This document shows, in pieces, positions 32,440 to 40,628 of a stretch of DNA of 40,628 bases. A model generated the notes under the pieces. It did not search any database, was not told the origin of the DNA, and saw only the letters and a program-made list of their open reading frames with translations. Position 1 is the stretch's first letter. Each line of letters opens with the position of its first letter. The translations under genes and the position numbers were made by a program. This DNA comes from an uncultured Lachnospiraceae bacterium (GTDB lineage Bacteria > Bacillota > Clostridia > Lachnospirales > Lachnospiraceae): positions 1-40,628 of the forward strand of contig CAJUHJ010000020.1 in the NCBI GenBank assembly GCA_910586355.1, given 5' to 3'.

Positions 32440-33789
32440 ATGAAAAACTTAAAGATGAAAACAAAATTAATTTTAGGCTTTTTAGTACCTGTTGTGCTGA
32501 CAATAGTCAATATGTATTTAAATAAACTGGCTATGGCAACAGCGTTAAAAATTAAAGACCCTGTGAAAGAAGCGTCCTATGAAAGAAACGCTGAAATATT
32601 TACAACATCTATTACAGTAATAGCGATTATTATTACAGTGTTTGTTGCACTGGCGCTGATAAAGGCAATTGAGAAATCTGTAAAACAGCTCTCTGACGCT
32701 GCGGATGAGATTGCAATGGGACATATTAATGTTGAAATGGTAAAATACAATAATGACGAGTTTGGACAGTTGGTTGATAAATACCGTCAGGTAATTGAAA
32801 ATATTAAATACCAGGCGACAGTTGCAGAAGAAGTATCAAAAGGAAATTTGACGATTTCAGTAAATCCAAAGTCGTCAGAGGACGTATTAGGCCAATCATT
32901 AAAGAAACTGGTAGATGATAACTTAAGAACGCTTTCTAGTATCAGTGAAGCAGGTTCTCAAGTTACAATTAGCTCTTCCCAGGTAGCAAGCGCAAGCCAG
33001 GCGCTGGCACAGGGCTCTACTCAACAGGCAAGCGCAATTGAAGAGATTACAGCATCTATTGATGAAATTGCTGAAAAGACAAAACAGAATGCGGAGCAGG
33101 CAAATGAAGCTGCGAATCTGGTAATGAATGCAATTGAAGATGTTAAAAAAGGCAATAAACAGATGGAAGATATGATGGCTGCTATGCAGGATATTAATAA
33201 ATCTTCTGAGAGTATCTCCAAAATTATTAAAGTAATTGATGATATTGCTTTCCAAACCAATATTCTTGCGTTAAATGCAGCTGTTGAAGCAGCAAGAGCT
33301 GGTGAAGCAGGAAAGGGGTTTGCAGTTGTTGCAGAAGAAGTTAGAAGCCTTGCGGCAAAGAGTGCGTCTGCGGCAGGCGAGACAGCTGAATTGATCGAAG
33401 ATTCTATTGGAAAAGTCAGCATGGGCTCTAAAATTGCAGATGATACAGCAAAAGCTTTAGAAACGATTACAGAGGTAGTACAAGAGAGCGAAGAAATTAT
33501 CAATGGTATTGCAGAATCTTCGAACTATCAGGCAACAGCAGTGGCACAGATTGAACAGGCAATTACACAGGTATCACAGGTTGTTCAGACGAACTCCGCT
33601 ACCAGCCAGCAGTGTGCGGCATCCAGTGAAGAGCTTTCCAACCAGGCTTCTAGGATGCGTGATATGCTTTCTATTTACAATTTGGGTTCCGCAAGCCTGG
33701 AAGCTTCTGGAAACAATTTTTCACAAATTCAGAATGATAATATAAATGAACAAGTAATTTCATTAGAGGATGATTTTGGAAAATATTAA
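32440..33789 (+). CDS. Chemoreceptor (MCP) with a very short extracellular loop
   Basis: The start at 32440 is preferred because GAGAGGT lies 6 nt upstream; in-frame ATGs at 32425 and 32434 are less well placed. The 449-residue receptor has TM1 (about residues 7-25) and TM2 (about 52-71) separated by only about 27 residues, too short for a sensory domain. A HAMP domain (about 72-125) follows. The long cytoplasmic coil has the conserved tip DDIAFQTNILALNAAVEAAR and GKGFAVVAEEVRSLA. It may sense through its membrane segments, HAMP or partner proteins. It lies between cheW and the Hpt gene and is probably the dedicated receptor of the array. Confidence 0.92.
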   Translation: MKNLKMKTKLILGFLVPVVLTIVNMYLNKLAMATALKIKDPVKEASYERNAEIFTTSITVIAIIITVFVALALIKAIEKSVKQLSDAADEIAMGHINVEMVKYNNDEFGQLVDKYRQVIENIKYQATVAEEVSKGNLTISVNPKSSEDVLGQSLKKLVDDNLRTLSSISEAGSQVTISSSQVASASQALAQGSTQQASAIEEITASIDEIAEKTKQNAEQANEAANLVMNAIEDVKKGNKQMEDMMAAMQDINKSSESISKIIKVIDDIAFQTNILALNAAVEAARAGEAGKGFAVVAEEVRSLAAKSASAAGETAELIEDSIGKVSMGSKIADDTAKALETITEVVQESEEIINGIAESSNYQATAVAQIEQAITQVSQVVQTNSATSQQCAASSEELSNQASRMRDMLSIYNLGSASLEASGNNFSQIQNDNINEQVISLEDDFGKY

Positions 33790-33801
33790 TTGTCTAGTAT
33801 C

Positions 33802-33841
33802 AGCACAGGAATTGAAATAGTTCCTGTGCTTGAAGACTTTT
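33802..33841 (+). terminator. Hairpin between the receptor and Hpt genes
   Basis: AGCACAGGAA (33802-33811) pairs perfectly with TTCCTGTGCT (33821-33830); a short T run lies 7 nt beyond (33838-33841). It is probably a weak terminator that lowers hpt expression relative to cheA-cheW-mcp. Confidence 0.6.
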
Positions 33842-33862
33842 AGGAAAAGGAGAGGTGGTTTT

Positions 33863-34216
33863 ATGTCATTTTTAGAAGAACTAAAGGATTTAGGCGTGGA
33901 TATTGATGGAGGATTGAAACGTTTAAACGGAAATGAGAAGCTGTATACGAGATTATTTGGTTCATTTTTAAAGACGCTGAATACAAATGAAATTCCACTC
34001 GATTTTGATTGTACGGAATATCAGGATGTTATAGAAAAAGCACATACAATTAAGGGAACCGCAGGAAATTTGTCTATTACCCCTCTTTATGAATCATATA
34101 CTGAGATTTTGGGTTTGCTGCGCAATGAAAAACCAGAAGAGGCAAAAGTGATTCTTGAAAAAGTTTTTCCAGTTCAGGAGGAAATTGTCCGCTGTATTGA
34201 AAAGAATATGAGTTAA
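33863..34216 (+). CDS. Stand-alone histidine phosphotransfer (Hpt) protein
   Basis: Hpt proteins pass phosphate between receiver domains. The 117-residue protein is a single four-helix Hpt domain with acceptor H61 in EKAHTIKGTAGNL. The start at 33863 follows AGGAGAGGTGG; an earlier in-frame codon (33830) has no site. No receiver is fused. Possible partners are the receivers of the two HD-GYP proteins, CheY and CheB, all encoded upstream. It closes the chemosensory gene set, with a hairpin in front and the S8 protease gene 62 bp behind. Confidence 0.88.
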   Translation: MSFLEELKDLGVDIDGGLKRLNGNEKLYTRLFGSFLKTLNTNEIPLDFDCTEYQDVIEKAHTIKGTAGNLSITPLYESYTEILGLLRNEKPEEAKVILEKVFPVQEEIVRCIEKNMS

Positions 34217-34278
34217 TTTTTAGAAATAGAAAATTGTATTTTTGCATATACTCTTAAGAATAAACTTGGAGTTCAGTT

Positions 34279-36120
34279 ATGAGTAATGCAAAAATAGAAA
34301 ATCTGTTAAATCTTGCTTTAGATGCACGTCCCGCAGAGAGGGAGAAATCACTCAATTTAGGTATTGGGTATTCTGTCAGTGAACAGACGTGGGAAGTGAT
34401 TGTCCGTTTTGTAAGAAATGGATTAGAGCAGGTGTACGAATTGCTTACAGCATTTGGATATGAAGCGCTTATAGAGAAAGTAACGCAGTTAAACAATTCT
34501 TATGCAGTTTTGACGCTGCCGGAATCCTTAGTGACTGTGGCGGCAGAATTAGATGGAATTATTTATATGGAAAAACCAAAGAGGCTCTTTTTTGCTTTAA
34601 ATGCAGCAAAAAGAGCTTCTTGTATTACATCGGTACAGTCACTCGCCTTTGGTTTAGATGGAGCAGGCAGTGCGGCTGGGGAGGGGTTAAGTGGAAAGGG
34701 CTGTCTGGTAGCGGTGATTGACAGCGGAATTGATTATATCCATCCTGATTTTTGCAATCCAGATGGAACAACGCGAATTGCAGCGCTTTGGGACCAGACG
34801 CTGCAGGCTTCTGTATTGAATGAAGAAAGAACCGATGAAAATATGCAGATGGATTATCAGCCGCCAGAGGGATATTCCAATGGAGTCTTATTTACAAGAG
34901 AAGATTTGAACCTGGCTTTGGCAGAAGGCAATCCGGCTGTTCGCCAGAGACTGGTGCCAAGCAGAGACATTTCTGGACATGGCACACATGTAGCTGGGAT
35001 TGCGGCAGGGAATGGAAGGGCTTCTGTGGGAAGATACCGCGGCGTGGCCTTTGAATCGGAACTATTAATTGTAAAATTGGGAACCCCAAGCGAGCAGTCT
35101 TTTCCCAAAACAACAGAACTGATGACAGCAGTAGATTTTTGTGTACGAACTGCTGAGGCTTTGAACCGTCCGCTGGCAATTAATTTGAGTTTTGGCAATA
35201 ATTATGGTTCGCACAGCGGTACGAGTCTGATAGAAACATTTTTAAGCGACATGGCGGACCACCATCAGTGCAGCATTATTGTTGGAACAGGAAATGACGG
35301 CGCGAGTACTGCACATTATCAAAACCGGATAGAAAGCCGTCAAGTACAGGAGGTGGAATTGAATGTCAGCTCATATGAAAGAAGGATGAATCTGCAAATC
35401 TGGAAGCGGTATCAAGATGAGCTGCGTGTGGAAGTTATAATGCCGGATGGCCGTACAAGCGGGCAATTGATTGGGCAGGGGACGCTGCGTGTGGAATTTG
35501 CCTCTGTGGAACTTTTAATTTTTTATGGAGAACCAGTCCCATATAGTATGTACCAGGAAATCTATATTGACTTTATACCCAAAGGGCAGTATATTCCATC
35601 TGGTTTGTGGAAAATTCGGCTTACGGCGGAAAAGATTGTGGATGGAGTGTATGATATGTGGCTTCCGTCCGGCGGGGTACTGAATGAAGGAACCGGTTTT
35701 CCATATCCTTCTGAAATCCGTACTCTGACAATTCCCTCTACTACGCCAAAAGTAATCAGCGTGGCGGCATATGATTCTTATTCGGAGAGTGCAGCGGCTT
35801 TTTCCGGCAGAGGTTATACAGCATGGACCAATCAGGTGAAACCGGATATTGCCGCTCCTGGAGTTGATATTATTTCCGCTTCTCCCGGCGGCGGTTACAC
35901 AGCGAAAACAGGAACTTCTATGGCAGCCCCATTTGTAACTGGCAGTGCAGCGCTGTTGATGGAGTGGGGAATTGTGCAGAAAAAGGATTTGTTTTTGTAT
36001 GGAGAGAAGTTAAAGGCGTATTTGATAAAAGGGGCGAAGCAGCTTCCGGTTTTAAAGGAATATCCAAATCCGCAGTTCGGATGGGGCGTGCTGTGTTTGA
36101 AGGACAGTTTGCCAGGGTAA
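34279..36120 (+). CDS. S8 subtilisin-like protease, CspB-type, no signal peptide
   Basis: The 613-residue protease has the full catalytic triad: D148 (AVIDSGIDYIHPDF), H234 (ISGHGTHVAGI) and S547 (GTSMAAPFV), with oxyanion N339 (GTGNDG). About 105 N-terminal residues form a likely prodomain. An insert of about 140 residues (about 350-490) between the oxyanion site and the Ser resembles the jelly-roll domain of clostridial Csp proteases, which process cortex lytic enzymes during spore germination. No signal peptide or anchor is seen. Whether it acts in spores, in the cytosol or with the chemosensory genes cannot be told. It starts after TTGGAG and ends 7 bp from the convergent acetyltransferase gene. 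Confidence 0.9.
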   Translation: MSNAKIENLLNLALDARPAEREKSLNLGIGYSVSEQTWEVIVRFVRNGLEQVYELLTAFGYEALIEKVTQLNNSYAVLTLPESLVTVAAELDGIIYMEKPKRLFFALNAAKRASCITSVQSLAFGLDGAGSAAGEGLSGKGCLVAVIDSGIDYIHPDFCNPDGTTRIAALWDQTLQASVLNEERTDENMQMDYQPPEGYSNGVLFTREDLNLALAEGNPAVRQRLVPSRDISGHGTHVAGIAAGNGRASVGRYRGVAFESELLIVKLGTPSEQSFPKTTELMTAVDFCVRTAEALNRPLAINLSFGNNYGSHSGTSLIETFLSDMADHHQCSIIVGTGNDGASTAHYQNRIESRQVQEVELNVSSYERRMNLQIWKRYQDELRVEVIMPDGRTSGQLIGQGTLRVEFASVELLIFYGEPVPYSMYQEIYIDFIPKGQYIPSGLWKIRLTAEKIVDGVYDMWLPSGGVLNEGTGFPYPSEIRTLTIPSTTPKVISVAAYDSYSESAAAFSGRGYTAWTNQVKPDIAAPGVDIISASPGGGYTAKTGTSMAAPFVTGSAALLMEWGIVQKKDLFLYGEKLKAYLIKGAKQLPVLKEYPNPQFGWGVLCLKDSLPG

Positions 36121-36127
36121 CAGTATG

Positions 36128-36766
36128 TTATGTCTCGGATTTGTTGATTCGCATTTGTACATCATGCCATGTTTCTTCATCAAATTCTAAGTTTTTATAG
36201 TAGCATTTTTTATCGGCATCTGTTATTTTACGGATTACGCGGCATGGGTTGCCGGCGGCGATAACTTGGTCTGGGATATCGTTTGTGACTACGCTTCCGG
36301 CGCCGATTACGGTATTGTTTCCGATGTGAACGCCTGGACAAATTACAGTATTGCCGCCAATCCAGACGTTATCGCCGATTGTGACTTCTATGCCGTATTC
36401 ATACATTGTATTGCGGGTCAGGGGATGTACGGGGTGTCCGGCAGTGTAAATGGCTACATTTGGAGCCATTTGGCAGTTGTCTCCAATGCGGACTTTTGCA
36501 ACATCCAGAATGGTGCAGTTGTAGTTGGCAAAGAAGTTTTTGCCGACCTCAATATTTTTGCCATAGTCACAGTAAAAGGGTGGATTGACAAATGCGTTTT
36601 CTGATTTGCCAAACAGTTCTTTTATAATTTTTCCGATGGCTTTAAAATCGGAACGGTCTGCTGTGTTGAGCTGTTGTGTGAGCCTTCTGGCGATTTTTTG
36701 TTCTTCAAATACTTCTTCATCTGAGATGTAGGGGAGTCCTAAATCTCTTCGTTCGTTATGTGTCAT
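36128..36766 (-). CDS. Maltose/galactoside-type sugar O-acetyltransferase
   Basis: This is a LacA/Maa-type enzyme that moves an acetyl group from acetyl-CoA to a sugar. The 212-residue protein has the N-terminal maltose acetyltransferase segment and a left-handed beta-helix of hexapeptide repeats. It includes NPPFYCDYGKNIEVGKN, the catalytic-His region YTAGHPVHP, and the run GDNVWIGGNTVICPGV. Its ATG shares one base with the stop of the LacI gene (TAATG), so the two are translationally coupled. It is the last gene of the sucrose operon. The true acceptor sugar is unknown; such enzymes often act as detoxifiers of non-metabolisable sugars. Confidence 0.9.
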   Translation of the reverse strand: MTHNERRDLGLPYISDEEVFEEQKIARRLTQQLNTADRSDFKAIGKIIKELFGKSENAFVNPPFYCDYGKNIEVGKNFFANYNCTILDVAKVRIGDNCQMAPNVAIYTAGHPVHPLTRNTMYEYGIEVTIGDNVWIGGNTVICPGVHIGNNTVIGAGSVVTNDIPDQVIAAGNPCRVIRKITDADKKCYYKNLEFDEETWHDVQMRINKSET

Positions 36767-37752
36767 TAGAATCCTCCTTTTTGTTTGTCTACAATAAAAT
36801 AACCTAGTTTTACTTCTTTTGGAGCTGCTGATTTATCTTCCAGTTGTTCTAACAGCATTTGGACTGCAGTTTCTCCGCTTTTTTCGTAGGAATAGTGTAC
36901 AGTTACAAAGGGCGGCGATGTGACTTTGGATAGTTCTGAGTCGCCGTGGCCAGCCACTAATATCTGGTCTGGGACAGAAATTTTAGATTCGGATAAATAT
37001 TGTACGGCGCCTGCCGCCATGGAGTCAGTGGCGCAGAGCAGAGCGTCTAAATCTGGATGTTTTTGTAGGAGTTCTTTTGCTTTTTCATATCCTGAAGCAA
37101 CCGAAAAATCTGCAATGATAAGATTGTCGGTAAGGTTTATATATCCCATGTCCCTTACGGCGTCGCAAAATCCATGGTATCGGCTGGCGCCGACAGCCTC
37201 ATCTTGTAAAATAGCGCCAATATAACCTGGATTTGTTTTTCCTCTGCCGAATATATGGACAGTAAGATCGTAGGAAGCGTGATAGTCGTCGTGATATACG
37301 CAAAAATGTCCCTGAAAATGCTGCCCTACGATAACAAAGGGTACAGAAAGGTTTTTTAACAGATGTTTATGTTCTGGTGAAAAAACAGTAGCGATAAATA
37401 TGAGTCCGTCTACTTGCTTATCATTCAATACGGTCAGGTATTCCAGTTCTTTTTTTTGGTTATTTTGCGTGACGGCAAGAATCGTCTGATATTCGCTTTT
37501 GTTTAAGGCTCTTAAAATTCCTTCTACCATTTTTCCAATGGAGTCAGAGGCGATTTTTGGGACAATGACGCCAATCATTTTCGTCTTTTTTGTCCGAAGC
37601 GTCTGTGCGCATACAGATGGGCGGTAGCCCGTTTCTTCTACAACTTTGCGGATGGCTTCCCTCTTTTCATTCGAAATATAGCCGTTGTTGAAGTAGCGTG
37701 ATACAGTGGCGCTTGATACGCCGGCTAATTTTGCGATTTCCGATACATTCAT
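36766..37752 (-). CDS. LacI-family regulator of the sucrose operon
   Basis: The 328-residue protein has the LacI helix-turn-helix start (NVSEIAKLAGVSSATVSRYF, residues 2-21), the hinge helix region and a periplasmic-binding-like sugar domain. That domain has KMIGVIVPKIASDSIG, VDGLIFIATVF and LDALLCATDSMAAGAVQYL. Family members bind operators until a sugar or sugar phosphate releases them. The start is 2 bp after the GH13 stop, so it is read in the same transcript and probably autoregulates the operon; its operator would lie outside the window. The likely inducer is sucrose or fructose, by context only. Confidence 0.92.
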   Translation of the reverse strand: MNVSEIAKLAGVSSATVSRYFNNGYISNEKREAIRKVVEETGYRPSVCAQTLRTKKTKMIGVIVPKIASDSIGKMVEGILRALNKSEYQTILAVTQNNQKKELEYLTVLNDKQVDGLIFIATVFSPEHKHLLKNLSVPFVIVGQHFQGHFCVYHDDYHASYDLTVHIFGRGKTNPGYIGAILQDEAVGASRYHGFCDAVRDMGYINLTDNLIIADFSVASGYEKAKELLQKHPDLDALLCATDSMAAGAVQYLSESKISVPDQILVAGHGDSELSKVTSPPFVTVHYSYEKSGETAVQMLLEQLEDKSAAPKEVKLGYFIVDKQKGGF

Positions 37753-37754
37753 TT

Positions 37755-39593
37755 TTAAGACTCCTTTTTCAGATAGTAATACCCATAAGCGGGAATGGAA
37801 ATTTCTATGGAAGTCTTAGTTTCTCCAGAGATTAAATCTACATACACGCCGTCTATCTCATTTATCCGCGCAGTTTTATCAAATTCACTGAAATTGAACA
37901 ACCCTATGATTTTTTGTCCGTCAAAAAATCTTCCAATGCCGAGTATAGAAAAATCACCAGTTTCGATTGTCCATGTATCTGCATTGGATACAAATACCTT
38001 TTCTGTCTGACGAATTTGTTCTAAATTTTCTAGGCCGTGAAAAAGTTTCCCTTCCACAGTATTTAAGTTCGAGATATTTTTGGACAATTCCCAGTTCATT
38101 GGCCCGCGGTGGATATATCTGGAATCAGCGGCTTTTTCCGGCTGTTCTTTATAGGAATAATCGTTGACCTGTCCAATTTCATCTCCACTGTAAAGAACCG
38201 GAATACCCGACTGCATAAACATATACGCATGAAGCATCAGATCAAGTCCAATGGCACGTTCCATTGCAGCGTCATTTTGCTCGAAGCCGGCTTTTTCAAT
38301 ACCGCACATGGAAGCGGTCGTACCACAGAAACGGGCGTCTTTTGTCACAGGGTCTGCATTGTATAGTTCACCTCGGCTTGTGCTTTCGCCGGCATAACCC
38401 TGAAAATAATCATTTAAATATTGTTTGTGGGAAACTTCCGCAAAGCCTTGTTTTTGCAAAAAAGCATAATCAAGTCCCCAGCCAATATCATCATGACAGC
38501 GCAGGTAATTTAAAAAAATATATTCTTTTGGCAGTGAATGGAGAATATCAAGCTGCTGTTTTAAAAGGCGAACATCTCTTGTAGCGACAGTGTGCCATGT
38601 GGCAGCCATCGTTGTGACATTGTACAGCATATGACATTCGGGTTTTTCTACTGTTCCAAAATAAGGAACTACTTTTTCTGGTTCCATTACGACTTCACCA
38701 AGCAGCAGCACGCTTGGGCAGACGATTTCGCTAATCATACGCATTAACCGGACGATAGTATGTACCTGTGGAAGATTTCTGCATTTTGTATGAAGCTCTT
38801 TCCAGATATACGGCACAGCATCAAGACGGATAATGTCAATTCCTTTGTTTGCAAGGTACAAAAAATTATAGATCATCTCATTAAATACTCTGGGGTTTTT
38901 ATAATTTAGATCCCATTGATAGGGGTAAAAACTTGTCATAACAAAATGTTTGGCGTCATCCAGCCATGTGAAATTGCCGGGAGCCGTCGTGGGGAATACC
39001 TGCGGCACGGTTTTTTCATATTCAGAAGGAATTGTATCATTGTCAAAAAAGAAATAACGGCTCATGTATTCACCGTCTCCCTGACGCGCTTTTTTTGCCC
39101 ATTCATGCTCTTCTGACGTATGGTTCATCACAAAATCCATACAGACATGGATTCCTTTGCTATGGCAGGAAGAAGTGAGATGTTCTAAATCTTCCATTGT
39201 GCCCAGTTGCGGTTGGACTTTTCGAAAATCCGATACGGCGTATCCTCCGTCTGAGCGTCCTTTCGGCGTTTCCAAAAAAGGCATGAGATGAATATAATTT
39301 ACACTGCACCGCTCAATATAATCCAGTTTTGATTCCACGCCTTTTATGGTAGCTGCAAAATTATCAATATAAAACATCATGCCCAGTAAATCATTTTTCT
39401 TATACCAGTCAGGTTCGGTTTCGCGTACTGCGTCAATGGCCTTTAATGTGTGGTTTCTTTCTTTAAAAAATTCATACATTTTACTGCAAAGTTCCGCAAA
39501 CATGGAATCATTGTCGTATAATTCCATATAAAGCCAGCGCAGTTCGTCGTGCCGCTGTTGCAACCTGAGATGAAAGGAATTATTTTTTTTCAT
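37755..39593 (-). CDS. Amylosucrase-family GH13 (sucrose-cleaving) enzyme
   Basis: Amylosucrases and sucrose hydrolases (GH13 subfamily 4) split sucrose, releasing fructose and either building alpha-1,4-glucan or releasing glucose. The 612-residue protein has a helical N-terminal domain (about residues 5-85). Its GH13 barrel has MDFVMNHTSEEH, nucleophile DIIRLDAVPYI, acid/base LLGEVVM and third acid LRCHDDIGW. A B' region and C-terminal beta domain follow. The length and helical start fit amylosucrase better than sucrose phosphorylase (about 490 residues). The gene lies between fructokinase (13 bp) and the LacI gene (2 bp). No signal peptide, so it acts in the cytosol on imported sucrose. Confidence 0.85.
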   Translation of the reverse strand: MKKNNSFHLRLQQRHDELRWLYMELYDNDSMFAELCSKMYEFFKERNHTLKAIDAVRETEPDWYKKNDLLGMMFYIDNFAATIKGVESKLDYIERCSVNYIHLMPFLETPKGRSDGGYAVSDFRKVQPQLGTMEDLEHLTSSCHSKGIHVCMDFVMNHTSEEHEWAKKARQGDGEYMSRYFFFDNDTIPSEYEKTVPQVFPTTAPGNFTWLDDAKHFVMTSFYPYQWDLNYKNPRVFNEMIYNFLYLANKGIDIIRLDAVPYIWKELHTKCRNLPQVHTIVRLMRMISEIVCPSVLLLGEVVMEPEKVVPYFGTVEKPECHMLYNVTTMAATWHTVATRDVRLLKQQLDILHSLPKEYIFLNYLRCHDDIGWGLDYAFLQKQGFAEVSHKQYLNDYFQGYAGESTSRGELYNADPVTKDARFCGTTASMCGIEKAGFEQNDAAMERAIGLDLMLHAYMFMQSGIPVLYSGDEIGQVNDYSYKEQPEKAADSRYIHRGPMNWELSKNISNLNTVEGKLFHGLENLEQIRQTEKVFVSNADTWTIETGDFSILGIGRFFDGQKIIGLFNFSEFDKTARINEIDGVYVDLISGETKTSIEISIPAYGYYYLKKES

Positions 39594-39606
39594 TTTCTAT
39601 CACCTC

Positions 39607-40581
39607 TTATACGTTTTTCGTTTCATTTTGTATGAAAGATTCGATTTCTGTTTTATCCGGCATAACGCGCAGAGCGCCTTTTTTGGAAGTAATTAAAGCT
39701 GCTGCGGCATTGGCAAACGAGAGCATTTCTGTTAATTCCTGTTCGGAATATTCTTTAAAGCCATGTTCCAGCACATAATTTAGGATACATGCGCAGAACG
39801 TATCGCCCGCTCCGGTAGTGTCCAAAACATTGTTTTGCATATAGGCGGCACATTCTATGCGGCATCCTTTTGTGTATGCGCGGCTGCCGTCTTTTCCCAT
39901 TGACAGCAGAATCAACGGAATATTGTATAGTTTTTTTAAAATCGTAACGCCATGGTCAAGGTTCAGTTCTCCGGTGAACCATCTAAGTTCATTGTCAGAT
40001 ATTTTTAAAATCTGGCAGTGTTCCATGCCGTATGAAATCTGTTTTCTTGCCTGTTCTAAATTGTCCCACAAAGGTTCCCTTAAATTTGGATCAAAGGAAA
40101 GAATCGCATTGTGTTTTTTGGCGATTGCAATTGCCTTTTGCGTTGCCGCCCTGCAGTTTTCGTGTGTCATAGAGAGAGAACCGTAATGAAAAATGCTGCA
40201 GTTTTTTAGTAAATCTTCGTTTAAATCTGTCTCGTTTAACATCATGTCCGCTCCAGGATTCCGGCAGAAAGAAAATTCTCTGTCGCCATCTGCTTTTTTA
40301 TGGACAAGTGCTAATGTGGTATGTACATTTTTGTCCCGAACCAGCCCTGTGGCCGTAATACCGGATTCTTTTAAGGCGGATTCCAATTGTTCTCCAAACA
40401 TATCAGTTCCGACTTTTCCGATAAACGCTGTCTTTTTTCCTAATTTTGCAAGCATGGCAAGTACATTACATGGCGCGCCGCCTGGATTTGCTTCTAAAAT
40501 GGGATTACCCTGATTGCTTGTGCCATGTTCCGTAAAGTCGATAAGCAGTTCTCCTAAAGCAGTAACGTCATATTGTTTCAT
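39607..40581 (-). CDS. scrK: Fructokinase (PfkB family)
   Basis: Fructokinase phosphorylates fructose with ATP. The 324-residue protein has the ribokinase/PfkB layout. It starts at YDVTALGELLIDFTEHG, has the sugar-binding NPGGAPCNVLAMLAKLG, and carries the ATP/anion-hole motif DTTGAGDTFCACIL near residue 255 with the catalytic Asp. The start at 40581 follows GGAG 7 nt upstream; the earlier in-frame ATG at 40593 and further upstream codons do not fit. It is the first visible gene of the operon and supplies the kinase for fructose released by the GH13 enzyme. A hairpin at 40597-40616 lies just before its ribosome binding site. Confidence 0.92.
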   Translation of the reverse strand: MKQYDVTALGELLIDFTEHGTSNQGNPILEANPGGAPCNVLAMLAKLGKKTAFIGKVGTDMFGEQLESALKESGITATGLVRDKNVHTTLALVHKKADGDREFSFCRNPGADMMLNETDLNEDLLKNCSIFHYGSLSMTHENCRAATQKAIAIAKKHNAILSFDPNLREPLWDNLEQARKQISYGMEHCQILKISDNELRWFTGELNLDHGVTILKKLYNIPLILLSMGKDGSRAYTKGCRIECAAYMQNNVLDTTGAGDTFCACILNYVLEHGFKEYSEQELTEMLSFANAAAALITSKKGALRVMPDKTEIESFIQNETKNV

Positions 40582-40596
40582 AATAATCTCCATTCC

Positions 40597-40616
40597 GCCG
40601 CCTTTCAGTTGGCGGC
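40597..40616 (-). promoter_or_regulatory. GC-rich hairpin just upstream of the scrK ribosome binding site
   Basis: GCCGCC (40597-40602) pairs with GGCGGC (40611-40616) around an 8-nt loop, 5 nt before the GGAG of scrK. It could limit early translation or be the stub of a longer leader structure cut by the window end. Confidence 0.4.
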
Positions 40617-40628
40617 ACAAATAGTAAT

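Overview
The window reads as a chromosomal segment of a low-GC anaerobic Firmicute, most likely Lachnospiraceae (Clostridia). This rests on AGGAGG-type ribosome binding sites, AT-rich intergenic DNA, a leucine T-box leader, a clostridial-type leuA, rubrerythrin, BlaI/M56 regulators, an ECF S component and a CspB-like subtilisin. No tRNA, rRNA, CRISPR array or intact mobile element was seen.

Layout. 1-2382 is the 3' end of a large GC-rich repeat protein (GLUG repeats, C-terminal Fn3-like and Big2-like domains). 2431-4421 is a graveyard: an internally deleted IS256-family transposase remnant sits at the 3' end of a restriction-modification gene that carries nonsense codons, deletions and a frameshift. 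4447-6533 is leuA with its T-box leader and promoter. 6603-8891 holds a secreted PPC-like protein and an unrecognised 434-aa protein. 8892-10832 has no intact protein gene. It contains a decayed copy of the neighbouring rubrerythrin/BlaI locus and two diverged copies of a compact unit: a minus-strand promoter, a roughly 90-nt transcript region and a terminator hairpin whose stem differs by compensatory changes. One unit follows a small hydrophobic peptide reading frame, which suggests a type I toxin-antitoxin-like pair.

10833-13979 is the intact rubrerythrin operon, divergent from a blaI-M56 peptidase pair with a clear promoter and operator dyad. 14051-17211 has a small membrane protein, a NUDIX hydrolase, a lipoprotein, a MATE transporter and a TSCPD-domain protein. 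17445-23460 has secA, a chemoreceptor, galM and an ECF S component.

23643-34216 is a same-strand chemosensory cluster: REC-HD-GYP, PAS histidine kinase, REC-degenerate HD-GYP, cheR, cheB, cheY, cheA, cheW, a receptor with a very small extracellular loop, and an Hpt protein. It includes no flagellar, cheC, cheD or cheX genes. A CspB-like S8 protease with no signal peptide follows. 36128-40581 is a minus-strand sucrose operon: fructokinase, amylosucrase-family GH13, LacI regulator and acetyltransferase.

In the chemosensory block, CheA would phosphorylate CheY and CheB, and the histidine kinase and Hpt could feed the two REC-HD-GYP proteins, linking receptor signals to cyclic-di-GMP. This wiring is inferred from gene order. 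The sucrose operon would split sucrose without phosphorylation and trap the fructose through the kinase.
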